The notes beneath the pieces were generated by a model. The model was not told the DNA's origin. It saw nothing but the letters and a program-made list of their open reading frames with translations, and ran no database searches. Of a stretch of 64,000 nt of DNA, positions 23,258 to 35,592 are shown in pieces; within the stretch, counting starts at the first letter, position 1, and each line of letters begins with the position of its first letter. The stretch comes from Otatea glauca (taxonomy: Eukaryota; Streptophyta; Magnoliopsida; Poales; Poaceae): the NCBI GenBank assembly GCA_036346275.1, contig CM070722.1:62161524-62225523 (forward strand), given 5' to 3'. A program made the position numbers and the translations under genes.

Positions 23258-24206
23258 CTATAGCTGTAGACCTAAGCAATATTTGGTTTGACCCACATCT
23301 TTCATTTCAAACTCCATTGTAAGGTAAAAATTTGCTTCCTTTATCTCCTCTGTGGTTCTGATGATATTCAGATCATCAACATAGATTGAGATGATAGACT
23401 TCTTTATGAACACACATGGATAATCATCATTATTTGAGTAATCCTTATTCAAGAGGAACTCGCTTAATCTGTAATACCACATTCTACCAGATTGTTTTAA
23501 TTCTTATAGCGATCTCTACAGTTTGATGCTATACATATTACGATTACTTTGGTTAGGATATAAAATTTTGACTCCATCAGGGACTCTCATGTAAATGTTT
23601 GTATCCAATGACCCATATAAATATAAGTTCACTGCATCCATCAGCTACATTGGTAAGTTTGAGCTAGCTGCCATTGATATTAAATATCGAAACATGATTC
23701 CACTCATTACAGGAAAGTTTCATCGTAATCGATGCCGGGTCTCTATGTGAACCCTTATGCTACAAGTCTCGCTTTATATCTCACCACTTGGTTATTTTCA
23801 TTTCCCTTCGGGAAGAAAACTCACTTTGATCCTACATGGAATGCTTTAGGTGATGTTCGGTCAACAAGACCGAATAGTTTCTTGTTGTTAAGCGAGTGCA
23901 ATTATGCCTCAATTGCTTCTTTCTATTTTATCCAATCTGAGCTCATCTTGTACTCTACTGTGGACTTTGGCTCTGGATACCCCGATAAAGAGTTTTAGCA
24001 ATTTTTGAGACGAAATATACCTTGACAATTGTAGTCTTTCTTTTATACAACTTTCTCGAATCTACATAATTAGTGGAAATCTCTTCATTAATTTCTTTCA
24101 GCTCCTCATGATTTTCCACAACGATGGAGTCTAGGTGTCTCGACTTCCCAGCATCAAATTGTATGCGCAAATATTTAGCTAGGTTATTATTTTCAGGATA
24201 GCTCAC
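23258..24206 (-). pseudogene. copia reverse transcriptase remnant
   Basis: The minus-strand frame at 23,258-23,482 contains ISIYVDDLNII, the catalytic YVDD of copia reverse transcriptase, preceded by PCVFIKK. The frame at 23,955-24,206 covers the integrase-RT linker and RT start. Frameshifts and stops lie between them. Confidence 0.85.
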
Positions 24207-24399
24207 TTCAGGGATGGGTTACCATGTTCAGGATGGCTCACTTTAGGGATTTTCTCTATATCTCATTGAGCTCCTTTCAATATCTTGGGTAGTGTTCTCA
24301 TTTATTCGGTTCTCTATTTATGCAGATGTCTATGCGAAATTGAGTCCTGTGTACCTAGAGTCCTGTCCATGTTCTTATCATGAGGGGTAAGAGTGGATT

Positions 24400-25500
24400 C
24401 AAAATCTTTATAGGTATTTCCACTCTTTCGGATGCATTTACTGCAGATATATGGGACCTTGTCACTGCCTTATGATCAGTGAAGGTATCTGGCAGATTAT
24501 TAGCTATTTGTTGCAGATTTATAATCCATCGAACTTCAAGTTCAGATTCTTTAGTGCGTGGTTCTAAGGACTGAATGCTTGAGACATTCCAATATATTTT
24601 TTGACATTCTTTAGTGTGGTGTTTTTCTCCCCCTAATGCAGGTAGTTGTCCTCAAAACTACAATCAGCATACCGAGCCGTACACAGATCTCCTGTCATAG
24701 GCTCTAAAAATTTAATAATTGCCAGAGATTCATACCTACATAGATCCTCAACTTTAGGTGCGGGCCTATGGTCGTATGCTATGGTGGTGAGATCGACACA
24801 TATACAACAAAACCAAAATTTCGTAGATAGAAAATACTTGGTTCTTTCACACACACTAACTACAAAGGGAAATTTCATGGTATGAAGTCTGAGTTGAATT
24901 AATACACTAGCGTGCTGCACTGCATGACTCCAACAGCTGGTGGGTAGCATACAATTATGTAAGATTGGCTTAGTAATAAGTTTTATTCTTTTAATTAATA
25001 ACTTAGCAAGGCCATTTTTTATGTGGACACGAGGTACTGAATGCTCTACATTAATGCCCAGAGCTATGCAATAATCATTAAATGTCTTTAAGGTAAACTC
25101 GCCAGCATTGTCCGTTAAAATAGACTTGATACTTTCTTCTGGAAAGGAAGCTCTTAATTTAATAATTTAGGAAACTAATTTAGCAAAAGCATGATTCTGG
25201 GTAGATAAGAAGCATATACGAGACTATCTAGTAGAAGCATCTATCAGTACTGTAAAGTATCTAAAGGGGCTCGATAGGTCCACAAATATCATATCAAATT
25301 CTCTCCAGAAAATTCGTTGATTATTCCCTAACTTTTATATAAGAAGATCTAATTACGAGATTCCCTTTAGCACAAGTAGAGCATACAAAATCTTCAGGTA
25401 TAGGAAAGTTATTAGTTTTTATGCTATGACCAACAGAATTATTAATGATTTTTATCATTATATTTGACCGAGGATGACCCAATCGATTATGCCAGAACTT
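24400..25500 (-). pseudogene. copia integrase remnant
   Basis: The minus-strand translation near 25,320-25,500 gives the pre-integrase HNRLGHPRSN region. Integrase core sequence follows in short broken frames. The best open piece is 24,633-24,950. The coding chain is interrupted upstream by the solo LTR starting at 25,574. Confidence 0.7.
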
Positions 25501-25573
25501 AAATATTTATGGATTTTTAAGTATTGTTTTCATCGCAATATAAACTTCAAATCTTATATATAAATAGTATAAC

Positions 25574-27132
25574 TGAGAGCATCTAGGCTCTCTATTTATG
25601 TAATTTGTGCTTAGTATATAGGTTTTGGTGTTGATGACTAAAGAGGTTACTTGGTAAAAATCAAAAGAAGTCAGATCTGATAGTCAAGGCTAAGGTGTTT
25701 TGGGTCCGGCGCTAAAGAAGTATCCCTTCCGAGCGCACACCATGTACGCCAGACCAACCTTTTGGGTCCGGCGTTAAGAATCCTTTTCAATTTCATATAA
25801 CAAGTGTTCATCGGACAAATCTAAATTCTTTCTTCTATTTTAGTCCGACATAAATTATATTCACCTCAAATATCATTCTGGTCCATACTAAAATGTTAGA
25901 AAAATGAAGTATGATTAAGATCTGAATTCTATGTGTACACCGGACCATCTTTTTTGGTCCGACGCAAACAAGTTCTCCTCAGATAAAACCAGTCATTTTT
26001 TTCTTATACGCCGGACCATCTTTTTGGGTCCTGCGCAAACTTTGTCCGCTGGTACTAAGTTAGATTAAATCATGTGCGTGCCGGACCATCTTTTTCGGTC
26101 CTGCGCTAACATAACTTGCGTGGCTAAGTAAAATCCTGCTCGACGGACTAAGTTTATTGGTCCGACTCAAATCCTCTACATACCAGTATAAACGTCTGAT
26201 CTCTCACTCTTACGACGGACTGTTTTTTTCGGTCCGGCGTAAATAGGTCCTTATGAGCTCTGCTATGCCTCTCAGAACCATGTACCCCGGACCAAAATTT
26301 TCGGTCCTGCGTGTGTGTAATTTGACTTCCGATTCACTCTGTCAAAAATCTTTCCAAAAGGTAGCTGTTGACCTACCCCATCTACCCTACCAACTCCCAA
26401 CTGGCAAAAGACAGGTGTAATGGTTATTTCTGTTCAGGGGCTATATATAGATTGCCTGTGTTCACAAAACAAAATGAGAGCTATTGCACTTTCACATTCT
26501 GAGCATCTTTTCAATCGCATACAACTCTTTGATCTTTAGAATCCCTGAGCCTCATTCCATCAAAGAGTTTTTGAGCTTCAACTTAGAAATCACAAACCAC
26601 CCTTCTGAATTGTTAGAATACTTGCTCCAAGCTAAATCTAGTTGAGTCTAGCTACTGAACCAAGAGACATGACTTGTGAATAGTCTATTACTCTTGGAAC
26701 TAGCCATTCCTAGACGGTTGGAGAAGTTGTTGGTGCGACCTATCCAATATTGATTGTGGAAAGCCACCATTGCTGTGAAAGGTTGAGACTCACCTCACTG
26801 GAGTAGTGAAAGAGTCAAGATAGTGGATAACCAAAAGCTATTTGACATTAGCTGTTTGGTGGAGCAAAACTTCCAAGGAATTGCTCTAACGGGGACGTAG
26901 GAGTGATCTCTGAACCTCGGTGAAAAATTCCTGAGTTCCCCTGTTTCTTTTTGTTATTGCTTGCTTGGTTTCTCGTTTCTCTTCGTATTCTTTTCTCTTG
27001 AACAAGTATTGTGCTGGATACTTATGCTAATTGCTTCCGCTCCTATTTTTTATTGAGAAAAGTTTTTCAAACTTATTTGACATTTTTAAAAGTTGCCTAT
27101 TCACCCCCCTCTAGGCCATCTTGATCCTTTCA
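25574..27132 (+). mobile_element. SIRE/Maximus-like copia solo LTR nested in copia pol
   Basis: Starts TGAGAGCATCTAGG and ends CTTGATCCTTTCA, with a perfect TSD, ATAAC (25,569-25,573 and 27,133-27,137). The 3' end TATTCACCCCCCTCTAGG is characteristic of SIRE/Maximus-type grass copia LTRs, which fixes orientation as plus. At 1,559 bp and without internal domains it is a solo LTR. It separates copia integrase (below 25,500) from protease (27,205). Confidence 0.85.
25690..26310. repeat. Interspersed GGACC...GGTCC palindromic units in the LTR
   Basis: About nine degenerate units share the motif CCGGACCATCTTTTTGGGTC and CGGCGCAAAC. The clearest begin near 25,936, 26,006, 26,080, 26,140, 26,212 and 26,287, spaced about 60-75 bp apart. 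Each has GGACC and GGTCC arms around a T-rich centre and could fold into a small hairpin. The position is consistent with U3. Confidence 0.75.
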
Positions 27133-27204
27133 ATAACCCGAAGAAGAAGAAAGTTTTTTAATCACACGTTTATTGCACCGGTTAAACTTAGTCATGAGTA
27201 AGTA

Positions 27205-27495
27205 TTATGTACCATTCTCATTTTTTGTCTCTATATGGAAGTCATTTAGACAGATGACTTTGAAACTTAATAGAGTTCGACTGGACTCAGGGTACAATAG
27301 AGCATCATCTATTATTATACGAGTGCCCATAGGGAGAACTATAGTGTCTCTTTTAGTGCCAACAATGAGGGTATCGCTTCCGACGATGGTCATAATATTT
27401 TTAATTTTCTTAGTCAAAGTTTGAAAATATTTAGTTTCCCTAAGAATTGAATTTATGGTGCAATTGTCTACAAGACGGATTTCATCCTCTGCCAT
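27205..27495 (-). pseudogene. copia protease region remnant
   Basis: The minus-strand frame reads VDNCTINSILRETKYFQTL, then IVLPMGTRIII, DALLYPESSRTLLSF and ICLNDFHIET. This is the protease/pre-integrase stretch of the SIRE-unrelated copia family hosting this nest. The expected catalytic DSG is degraded to VDN. Confidence 0.75.
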
Positions 27496-27899
27496 TAGAT
27501 TATACTTTGTTTAATATTAGAAGTATGCTTTAACAATCAAACAATTGTTGTATTAGGACATATTGTAAATATAGATAAATGAATCAAATATCTCAGAAAT
27601 AATTATTTATTTAACTTTAAATGATAATTGCTCATCAGGAGCGTAGACCAATATTCATTTAGGAATAATGACTAAACTGATATAGAGACTCATAAGCAAT
27701 ATGTGAAATCAACTAGCAACGTGAAAGAACATTTATGAGACTAAATCAAGTCTCTATATGAGTCGTGGGTGTCTTTCTGGGACTTCTCGAGCTCAGCAGG
27801 ATTAAGAATCATATCATCACACTTTTCAGTGTCCGTGTCAACAACAGGTTGAACAGTGAAGTGTGCCTCAACATTGTTCCCTAGGTCTTTTTGAATTTT

Positions 27900-28640
27900 A
27901 AGTGGATTGCATGTAAAGGTTTGCTAAATGCTTCGGGATGCGGCAGTTGCGTGACCAATGGCCACTGCATCCATACCTAAAGCAAGGTTGTACAGGGTTT
28001 GTGGCTGGGTCTTGCTTCTGGAAGTTCTCTAGCCCTTTACCTTTACCTTCTGGAAGTTCTCTAGCCCTTTACCTTTACCCTCCATTGTGGCTTACCTCTT
28101 CCCTTCCGTATTTCGCCGTTCTTTCATTTTTTCTTTTGTCTTCGGCCTTTACTGTGGCCATGGCTATTACTAGACTACTAAGCATTGCATGCGCTTTAGG
28201 CATTGCCTGTGCCCCATTAGGGAGAACATGATGAATCTTTATCAGGAGTTCATCATGCTTTTTTGCTTCTAGCAAAATACAGATAAGTTCAGGGTACTTT
28301 TGGTACTTTACATGACTGTACTGTTGCTGCAGTATCCTCATGTTGGGGTGGTAGGTATACATGTCTTGTCTATCATATCAATGTCTGTAACTTTCTGGTT
28401 ACAGAAACGTGGTTTGGAGATAAGCTTTTGCATAGTGAAGTTGTATACTGCCACAGTTTTTTAGTTTTGGAAGCGTAGGAGGGTCCATTCGCGTTGTGCT
28501 TCTGGCAGAAGGACGGATCTTTGTTAGTTGTAGCGTTCCATTAAGGAATTCTATAGTGCCAACGAGTCCTTCTCCATCAAATACTCGACCCACAGGTCTG
28601 CATGGAGATAGTGCCTTAGAAAGTTTATAGGTGCACACTT
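27900..28640 (-). pseudogene. copia gag remnant with damaged zinc knuckle
   Basis: Reading the minus strand near 27,925-27,990 gives CFRYGCSGHWSRNC, a CCHC-type knuckle in which the second Cys has become Tyr. Upstream frames (28,075-28,362 and 28,399-28,638) resemble gag. A 31-bp direct duplication at about 28,016-28,078 further breaks the frame. Confidence 0.65.
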
Positions 28641-29626
28641 GGCGGCTTCAGGAAGAGTAGGGGTGCCAGCTTCAGGCTGCGTAAATAGCAGCTCCAAGAG
28701 ATCGAGCTATCAGGTTAATCTTGACATCCATTGCCAAGGTGAGGTAATTGTTGCTATTCAGGGCGAGCTCAGTAAATTCCCTCTTTGCAATGTCCGACAT
28801 ATCCTAGATGTGAGCAAGATTGAATTTTACTACTGATAAAATATTATATTACATGCTTATCATTGAATTGGTCAAGTTTGGTCTATATTTATTCAGCAGG
28901 TAGTTATCTAAAATTTCCATAATTTTCCTAGCATTCTTGCTTAATTGTCTGCTAATTATCGAGCAACTTTCAGAATTACTAGTTAATAGAGGATAAATTC
29001 AGCATATATAAATATGGAATTATGATAGAAAAACAAACCTAGAGATATGAAGCTTCTAATATGTGCTATGAAGCTTCTAATGTGTGCTAAGTCTATGATT
29101 CAATAAATTTATACAAGCCTATATAATTAATATTCAGTTTCTAGAATTTATTAACTAATTTTTGAAATTAGAGGAATTCAAGGGTCCATAATGTAAAATT
29201 CCCACCGCCTTGATATTATTATGTAATTTAACTTGATTCTAGGGGTTAAAATGCAAACTTTATGTTTTATTATTTTTATCTTTTCCCGTCCAAAATCGAT
29301 CCGGGCCGATCGGACTGTGGGCCATGCGCGTGGTGTAGCCACGGTAAGTTGTCCTCCCAGAATCGGTGGGCGCGTAGCGTCCGGGTGGCGCAAATCCATC
29401 TCGACAGGAACGTGGTCACGACACAGCGTCGACTCGGTTGAAGCTATGGCGAAGGGCAGCGCGGCGGTCTAGGTTGGCGATTTCTTTCGGCGGCCTGTGC
29501 GGTGGTTCGCGGCGGGCATGTCGCTTCGGGCATGGCAATGTTCTCCACACAACGACAGGTACAGTGTGGCACCAAGCGCAGCTCGCTTTGGTGGCGCACT
29601 CGCGGGCGTGGCTAGCGCGACACGGC
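28640..29626. other. Copia 5' interior or unassigned insertion
   Basis: AT-rich to about 29,270, then GC-rich. It holds a 22-bp direct duplication (ATGAAGCTTCTAATRTGTGCT) near 29,048-29,092. No domain is recognised. The GC-rich part continues after the solo LTR at 31,470. Confidence 0.35.
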
Positions 29627-31469
29627 TGTAACGACCTCATTTTCGTATAAAATGTAAAAATGTGCATTCAGTACAAGTCCCATGATCAGTAGCTAGTACG
29701 CACATTTACAACAATTGGAATCACAACCATACACAATATTATTAAAGCGGAAGCCATTTATACAATGTAATTCTTACAATTCAGAATATATATATATAGC
29801 AGCAGAGGAAGCGAAGTCTTGTAGTACGCCCATCCAACCCCAGGCAATTGACAAGGAATAATCCCTAAAAAGATCTCATCATTGAAGTTTACGCATCTTA
29901 CGACGAAAAGATAATCTTTGGAGTCTCGTTTTCTTTTCCACCTAAAACAACATATTAAGCAAGGTTGAGTACTTTTGTACTCCGCAAGATTTAAGTGTTA
30001 TTTGCAAATGCAGTATTTGCATAAAGTGAAATTGAATTTGTAAATCAAGTTGTAATTTACAAACGGAATTTGTAAAGCAAATTTGATTGATATGAAAGTA
30101 ATAAGTAAGTAATAACTCACAGTCCTCCATAACGTGAGCATCGAGACGTCTATTGCCAATACGTGGCACAAATCTGAAACAATCACTTTCCAACAAATGT
30201 CCCCAATCCACATCATTTAGAAAATACCAAAACTTCTAACTATTTTACGACATTACCAAGTTCCTTTGACCACGAGAACGGCTAATCGATTAGATTTACA
30301 CTCTGCAGAGGTATACAACTTTACCCACAAGTCATGACCTTTTCTTTTTGTCGCATGTTTCACGCACCTTTGGCGTTGTGGCCAGAATGTTCATGACGAA
30401 AGCCTTTACATTACGTAGGTTAACTTTGCATCAGCCCGATGACGTTAAACCCATACTATGGTAGTAGAAACTCAAAGCAAAGTCATGATGTTTCTCCCTA
30501 TAGAATGGCGTACACCGTTGTATCGGTAAACGTTTATTCCATTATCACCTCGGTATGAACGTCCCTTCGAGCAATCAATAATGGAACAACCCGTACTACT
30601 ACAGCCTATCAATGTGCAAAGTTAAACCAGATAACTTAATTGGCTTAAGGTTGTCTCATACCAACACTTATGGTTGTACGTGTTTCTTAGCCTGAAATCA
30701 ACCCATGGTTCAGTCCTTAATCCGACACGGGCGATAATCTTCACCCTACACTACGTGCAACACCTGCACCTCCGGCTATTGCCAACAATCGTCCGCATCT
30801 AAACCATAGTTTTTTTTTGAGTTTTTATACCAAAATTACCAGTAACCATCATCATGTCTCAATATCTCCAATGATCAGTTTATCCAATTTGTTCATCCCA
30901 AATGTAAAGCATGGGTAAGCACGATTATTAATTATCGCATATACCCATATTGATATTATGTATTTTCTAACTTTATTATAGAGTTATCAAGGTTCACATA
31001 TCCATACTTATCAAGAAAGTTTCATGAGACAACAGGTATATCTACCAGTACTATAATATAGCAAGTTTACAGAAAATAACCGCATGCATAAATTTATTTA
31101 GTAAAATAAAGTAAAAATTAAATACTGTGATCAATATGATCAAAGGTGGTGCTTGCTTTGCTCAATTGTTGTTTACGTCGAAGTCGTGGTCGTAGCCAGC
31201 GTTGTCGACGACAGAAGTAATGGCGTTGGGTTCTACACGTCGTCCAACTAGGAATATAGTGAATAACAAACTTTAATAAAGATAAAAAGAAGTCAGACAG
31301 AAAAACAAATAAAAACTTACTATAGAAAATAGGCGTGGCTTAGGGTTAGTAGGGTATGACCCTAAAAGTGTTTTAAAACTGGTTTCTCGTTATTTTGTTT
31401 TTAATCGAGATGTTTTGTATGCACATATATTTTTATTTTTGTATTTATGTTAAAATAAGGGTCGTTGCA
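29627..31469 (-). mobile_element. Large-family solo LTR, copy 1 (internally deleted)
   Basis: Starts TGTAACGACC and ends GGGTCGTTGCA, giving an unusually long terminal palindrome of about 10 bp. The TSD is ACGGC (29,622-29,626 and 31,470-31,474). It shares ~1.6 kb in collinear order with copies at 48,856, 57,568 and 60,274 but lacks the ~3-4 kb TATA-bearing part. Orientation is inferred from the TATA box in copies 2 and 5. Short open frames are not conserved and are not called. Confidence 0.8.
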
Positions 31470-31729
31470 ACGGCAAACGCGACGCGATTCTGACATTGCC
31501 TGCACGACGATGCTAAAGGCGCGACGCGTCTGGTGGCGCTAGGCAAAGAGACAAAGGCCGTCGCGTCCGGTGATGCATAACTTTTTTTCATTGGTTTCAT
31601 GAAAAGTACCAATGAGACCCTAAGTTGCGATTAGATTAATCTAGTTTTTAATCAATGATTAAGTACAACTAATCTAGTTAATTAGGGCAATTAATCTGCA
31701 TGATTAAAGGATGGTTCGGATGTGATTAA

Positions 31730-31960
31730 TGTCCTGTTTGATAGAGCTATAGATCCTAGCTCTACCTCAGATCTGGAGTTTGTAGGCTAAAATAAAGTGA
31801 ATTAAATTTATATTTCTAGTCTAAAATATAAACAAGATGACCCATCAAAATACTCTTAATGTAACCACAGCTCCAATTACATAAATTTCTCGAACTAGGA
31901 ATACCCTGCTCGACCAACTCCACGAGTTTTGATGGAGCTGGAGCTATACCAAACACCCTC
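31730..31960. mobile_element. Tourist-like MITE
   Basis: The ends TGTCCTGTTTGATAGAGCT and AGCTATACCAAACACCCTC are imperfect inverted repeats flanked by TAA (31,727-31,729 and 31,961-31,963). It is 231 bp and inside the old copia element. Confidence 0.7.
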
Positions 31961-32418
31961 TAACTTACTTGCTTTGAACTTACGTACGACTTACAGTAGA
32001 TTTAATCACTTGATGCCGATCGAAATTCGATACAATGTAGATTGATGCAGGCACACGGTTTAATCGACTAAGGAGAATTTCGTGCTCTAATTCCTGTCGC
32101 CAACAACCAGGGTAATAGAAGATCCCGCGTCTTGGATCCCAGCACCAATCTCCTCTTCTCGATCCAAACAGCAGCGAGAAAAAAGTAGCAAATTCATTTG
32201 GTAGCACAGGCGCACAACCAAACCTTAGCAATCCTTTGACCTATGCTGTGACCAAGATGCCCACGAACCAAACAGGAAAGATCAGCTCGTAAGAAAACTG
32301 ATACAAAGATCAAAAACCCACGACGCTTAATGAAAACAATAATGACGTCTGGTGGAAATTCTCGTCGTCTAGTCGGCCACTTGCTTGATCGGGCGATGCG
32401 TGCAGCCGAGAAGAAGGT

Positions 32419-32607
32419 TGTCGAGTGACCGAGAAGAACCTAAAGGATATAAAGAGATAAAACTCTTTTCTCTTTATTAAATTAATTTTCTTACATAGTT
32501 AGATGTTATATTTATTTTAAAATTTTATTAGAGCTAGATTCGAATTTATCCTCAAAGATAGAATCCAATAATATCTCCGTAGCTCTAATCCAGCTATATC
32601 TCAAACA
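32419..32607 (-). repeat. Diverged 5' LTR of the 11.7-kb copia
   Basis: ACTCTTTTCTCTTTATT, AGAGCTAGATTCGAATT and AATCCAATAATATCTC align in order with the 3' LTR (20,873-22,136). It ends CAAACA before GATTT, the target-site duplication. The start is approximate. Confidence 0.6.
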
Positions 32608-32612
32608 GATTT

Positions 32613-33930
32613 ATCTCCGTCCGATTGGTAGCTGCCTAGCTGGTGAATATCCGCGCCCTGTCCTGTCCTGTCCTCCACCGGTGGTCCAGGGACGTGTGTG
32701 CACATGGCCTATAGGAACAGGCAAGGACCTGATCGAGTGACCTATCGGAGTCCTCGGTTACAAATGGAAAGGGAAGTGTTACGAAAGAGGCACGGGATTT
32801 GTGTATACTCTCTCTATATCAATCAGATCAGTGCCATCACAGTGTGTGAAGAAAAGGGCACCAGGCGAACAATGGAACTGATGGGAGGAAACATCCACTC
32901 TCCCTGGACGGTGAGGTTTTCTACGAAATTTCTATGAGATCAGCGTCGCAAACGAGCCGCAGTTGTTTTCTAAGTTTCAACTTTCAAGACACAATTCCTA
33001 CCTCTTTTCATCAATTGAATTGGTGACCTGACGTGACCGGTCAGTTGGACTCGTCTTTTATTGTCATTTGCACGGTAGGTGATTCGACACGACGACATCT
33101 TGTCGGTTATCCTGTTGAAATGGGAGAAAGAGCTACCAGAAAGGAAAAGGCAATTTGTGGCAATAGCCAGACAGAGAACCACCCCCAGTACATAGGCATA
33201 ACCTGGTCCGTGACGGTGTCAATGTGGATGGTGAGCACACACAATTCATTACTTTTCTAGCTCTACAGATTTTTTTTTTTACAAATCTAACTTCTTATAA
33301 ATATAATTATAAAAATAGACTTGTCTCTTACCGCACGAGAGCGCGGAAAGTGACACATCAACACTTTCTTTTAACAAAAGAGAACTTGTAGGTCCTGAAA
33401 TTGTAAGGTTGTCTGAAAAGCTGAATATTTGCGCTTCATACAATGTACATCTTCCTAGCTAGATAGACTGATATTGTAAGCTTGTAATTATATCTGCTTC
33501 ACCATAGAGATGAGAATCACACAAACTACACTGTAGGCCTTCTAATATTTATGCATGATTTAGTATGAAAGTTTCATCAATCAAGAGGAGGACAAAAAAA
33601 GTTTACTAGATTAACAGAAGTTACAGAACACATTAATAGGTCCAGTGCCATCGGTGTTTACGGTGTAGGTTCTAAATCACCTTCGTTCGACTTGTCAATA
33701 TTTCAATTCATCCCAGGCCTACAAGTTTATCTTGTGTATTTATCACGACAAACATCACAAAATGTATTCCATATCGACAGGCATGCTCACGTACTGTCAC
33801 ACAAACTAATGAAATGCATGTATCCAACTGGTTACTAGGGAAGTGACAATAGCCATTTGTTTCTAGCAAAAATACTAGAGCCCCACTGAATTTCTCTACA
33901 TGCTGGAACCAATAATACTAGGTAAGTATC
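32613..33930. other. Intergenic, no gene recognised
   Basis: Contains a short CCTGT microsatellite near 32,656. Plus-strand open frames at 32,698-32,937 and 33,033-33,260 have no recognised domain and are not supported as genes. The rest is AT-rich. Confidence 0.4.
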
Positions 33931-33933
33931 CGC

Positions 33934-34458
33934 GGCGTGCCACGTCGCAATCGTCGCCTGCCACGTGAGCAAATTGAGAAAACGTGCGCATGTCGCTCTC
34001 AACGCGAGCAAATCGAGGAAACATGCGATGCAAGCGTTTTTTTCCTGGAAAAAGACATGAACGTAATAATTTTAAAAAATGAAAAAGGACCTAAATGTAG
34101 CGCCTGCTTAACGCTAAAAAACGCAAAAAAGGACATAAACAAATTTTTTCAAAAAAAGAGAGGACCCAAGTGTATTTTGTTTTCGAAAAAGGACCTAAAC
34201 GTAAAAAAGAAAAACAGCAAAAGGACCTAAACGTAGCGCGTAGTTTTTTGTTTCCGGAGAAAGAACCTGACAACTTTTTTTTCTTCTCGAAAAAGAACTT
34301 AAACGTAATTTCGAATTTTCCAAAAAAGACCCGAGCGCTACGCCTAAAAACGCTAAAAGGGCATGAACGTAATATATATTCTTTTTCGAAAGAAGGATCC
34401 GATCATAATTTTTTCCTCCGAAAATGATCTAAACGTAAATTTTTTCTCGAAAAAGAAT
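33934..34458 (+). repeat. Right inverted-repeat arm, inner part
   Basis: Starts CCGCGGCGTGCCACGTCG and continues with about ten units of the GGACCTAAACGTAA type. It is the reverse complement of 118-660 in order. The gypsy element at 34,459-43,918 interrupts it, and the outer part resumes at 43,924. Confidence 0.7.
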
Positions 34459-35524
34459 TGACGAATACTCATAAAACAGGGGTGCACCTACGGCCCAATT
34501 GCAACAAGCAAAGCCCGGGCGAAAGCGGCGGCCTCGAATCGGCCCGGCCTAAACAGCCGTCCCCACCGCTACCCAAATGCCTCTGAGACCATTCGGGAGA
34601 CCATTCCCGACCGGTCCCGACTCAGGCTCAGCGAGGTTCCCGACCCCGCAGCGGGGCGGGATCCCCGACTCCGACTTCAGCGGGGTCCCGACCGCGGCGG
34701 GGCGGGATCCCGCGACTCCGACTCAGCGAGGTTCCCGACCCCGCGGCAGGGCAGGATCCCCGGCTCCGACCGAACCATGATAATCCCGCCGAGGGCGCGT
34801 CGCGCGCGCCGGAGTCCCGTGTCAACCTAAGGCCACGTGCCCCACGAACGGTCATTCGGTGGTCGGCGAGGCGGTGGTCCCTTCCCAAAACGGTTTGATA
34901 GGCTGCTGAAGCCACGTCTCTGTCCCATCACCCCGGCCACCCACGGTGCAAGGACACGCTCTCCCGAGGCAACTCCAACGTCACACGCGACTCGTCGGCA
35001 CCCACATGGATCACGAGTGCGGCTCGCCACTTCCGGAGGATTACCTAACCACTCGACCGGCTAGACCACCGACCCAAAGATAGGCTCAAGAAGCGGCGAC
35101 GGTCGGTGGAGCAAGCGACCGATCGGCGAACGATTGGCGACGGCGGGCAAGACCGAAGCCCTAGAAGTAGCTCGCCTAGCACCGCCAATTCTCGATGTAA
35201 CCCGCCCTTCAGATTGAATAAAAGGAGGCGGGAACCTCCTAACAGGCGGGGAGTAAAAGCTACAAGAGAGCTTTTCCTCTTTTCCTCTTCTTTTTTTCTT
35301 CTCCTTCCGAGAGCTAAGTTTAGATCATTCTAGTGTTGAGGCTCCACCTCTCGCTTGTAAAAAACTTCGGTGCGATCATCCGCACTTGATGAATACAACA
35401 CCAACGCCTGACCGGGTAGGGACCTTGGCCGAACCAAGATACATCTTGGACTGTGGTCTAACCATTCGAGGAGCGGAACGCGCACCCTTAGACTTACAAA
35501 TTTACTTGCGGCGCTCGAAGCGCA
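34459..35524 (+). repeat. 5' LTR of the gypsy element, with adjacent PBS
   Basis: Begins TGACGAATACTC. Landmarks shared with the 3' LTR include GGTGCACCTACGGCCCAATT, GACTTACAAATTTACTTGC and an AATAAAAGGAGG-type promoter/leader stretch near 35,217. The 3' edge is approximate. TGGCGCGCCGGTAGGGGC from 35,531 is the likely primer-binding site. Confidence 0.85.
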
Positions 35525-35592
35525 AGCGGTTGGCGCGCCGGTAGGGGCTTCGCGCGTCTTGGCAAAGATCTCGGATTCCCATTCGTCTCCTT

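Larger units (their letters stand above)
20873..32607 (-). mobile_element. Old Ty1/copia retrotransposon, minus orientation, with several nested insertions
   Basis: The related outer LTRs at 20,873-22,136 and about 32,419-32,607 are bounded by a perfect TSD, GATTT (20,868-20,872 and 32,608-32,612). Minus-strand coding remnants run from gag near 28,640 to RNase H near 22,560. At least four later insertions sit inside: a gypsy LTR (21,060-22,083), a SIRE-like solo LTR (25,574-27,132), a large gypsy-type LTR (29,627-31,469) and a MITE (31,730-31,960). The LTRs are very diverged, so it is old. The 5' interior (28,860-32,418) is poorly understood, and no clear primer-binding site was found. Confidence 0.65.

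Noticed and set aside
25690..26310. Spaced repeats resembling a CRISPR array
   Set aside because: Units are degenerate, palindromic, unevenly spaced and lie within a TSD-bounded plant LTR.
32698..33260. Two plus-strand frames of 75-80 codons
   Set aside because: No domain, no splice continuity and ordinary length for chance.
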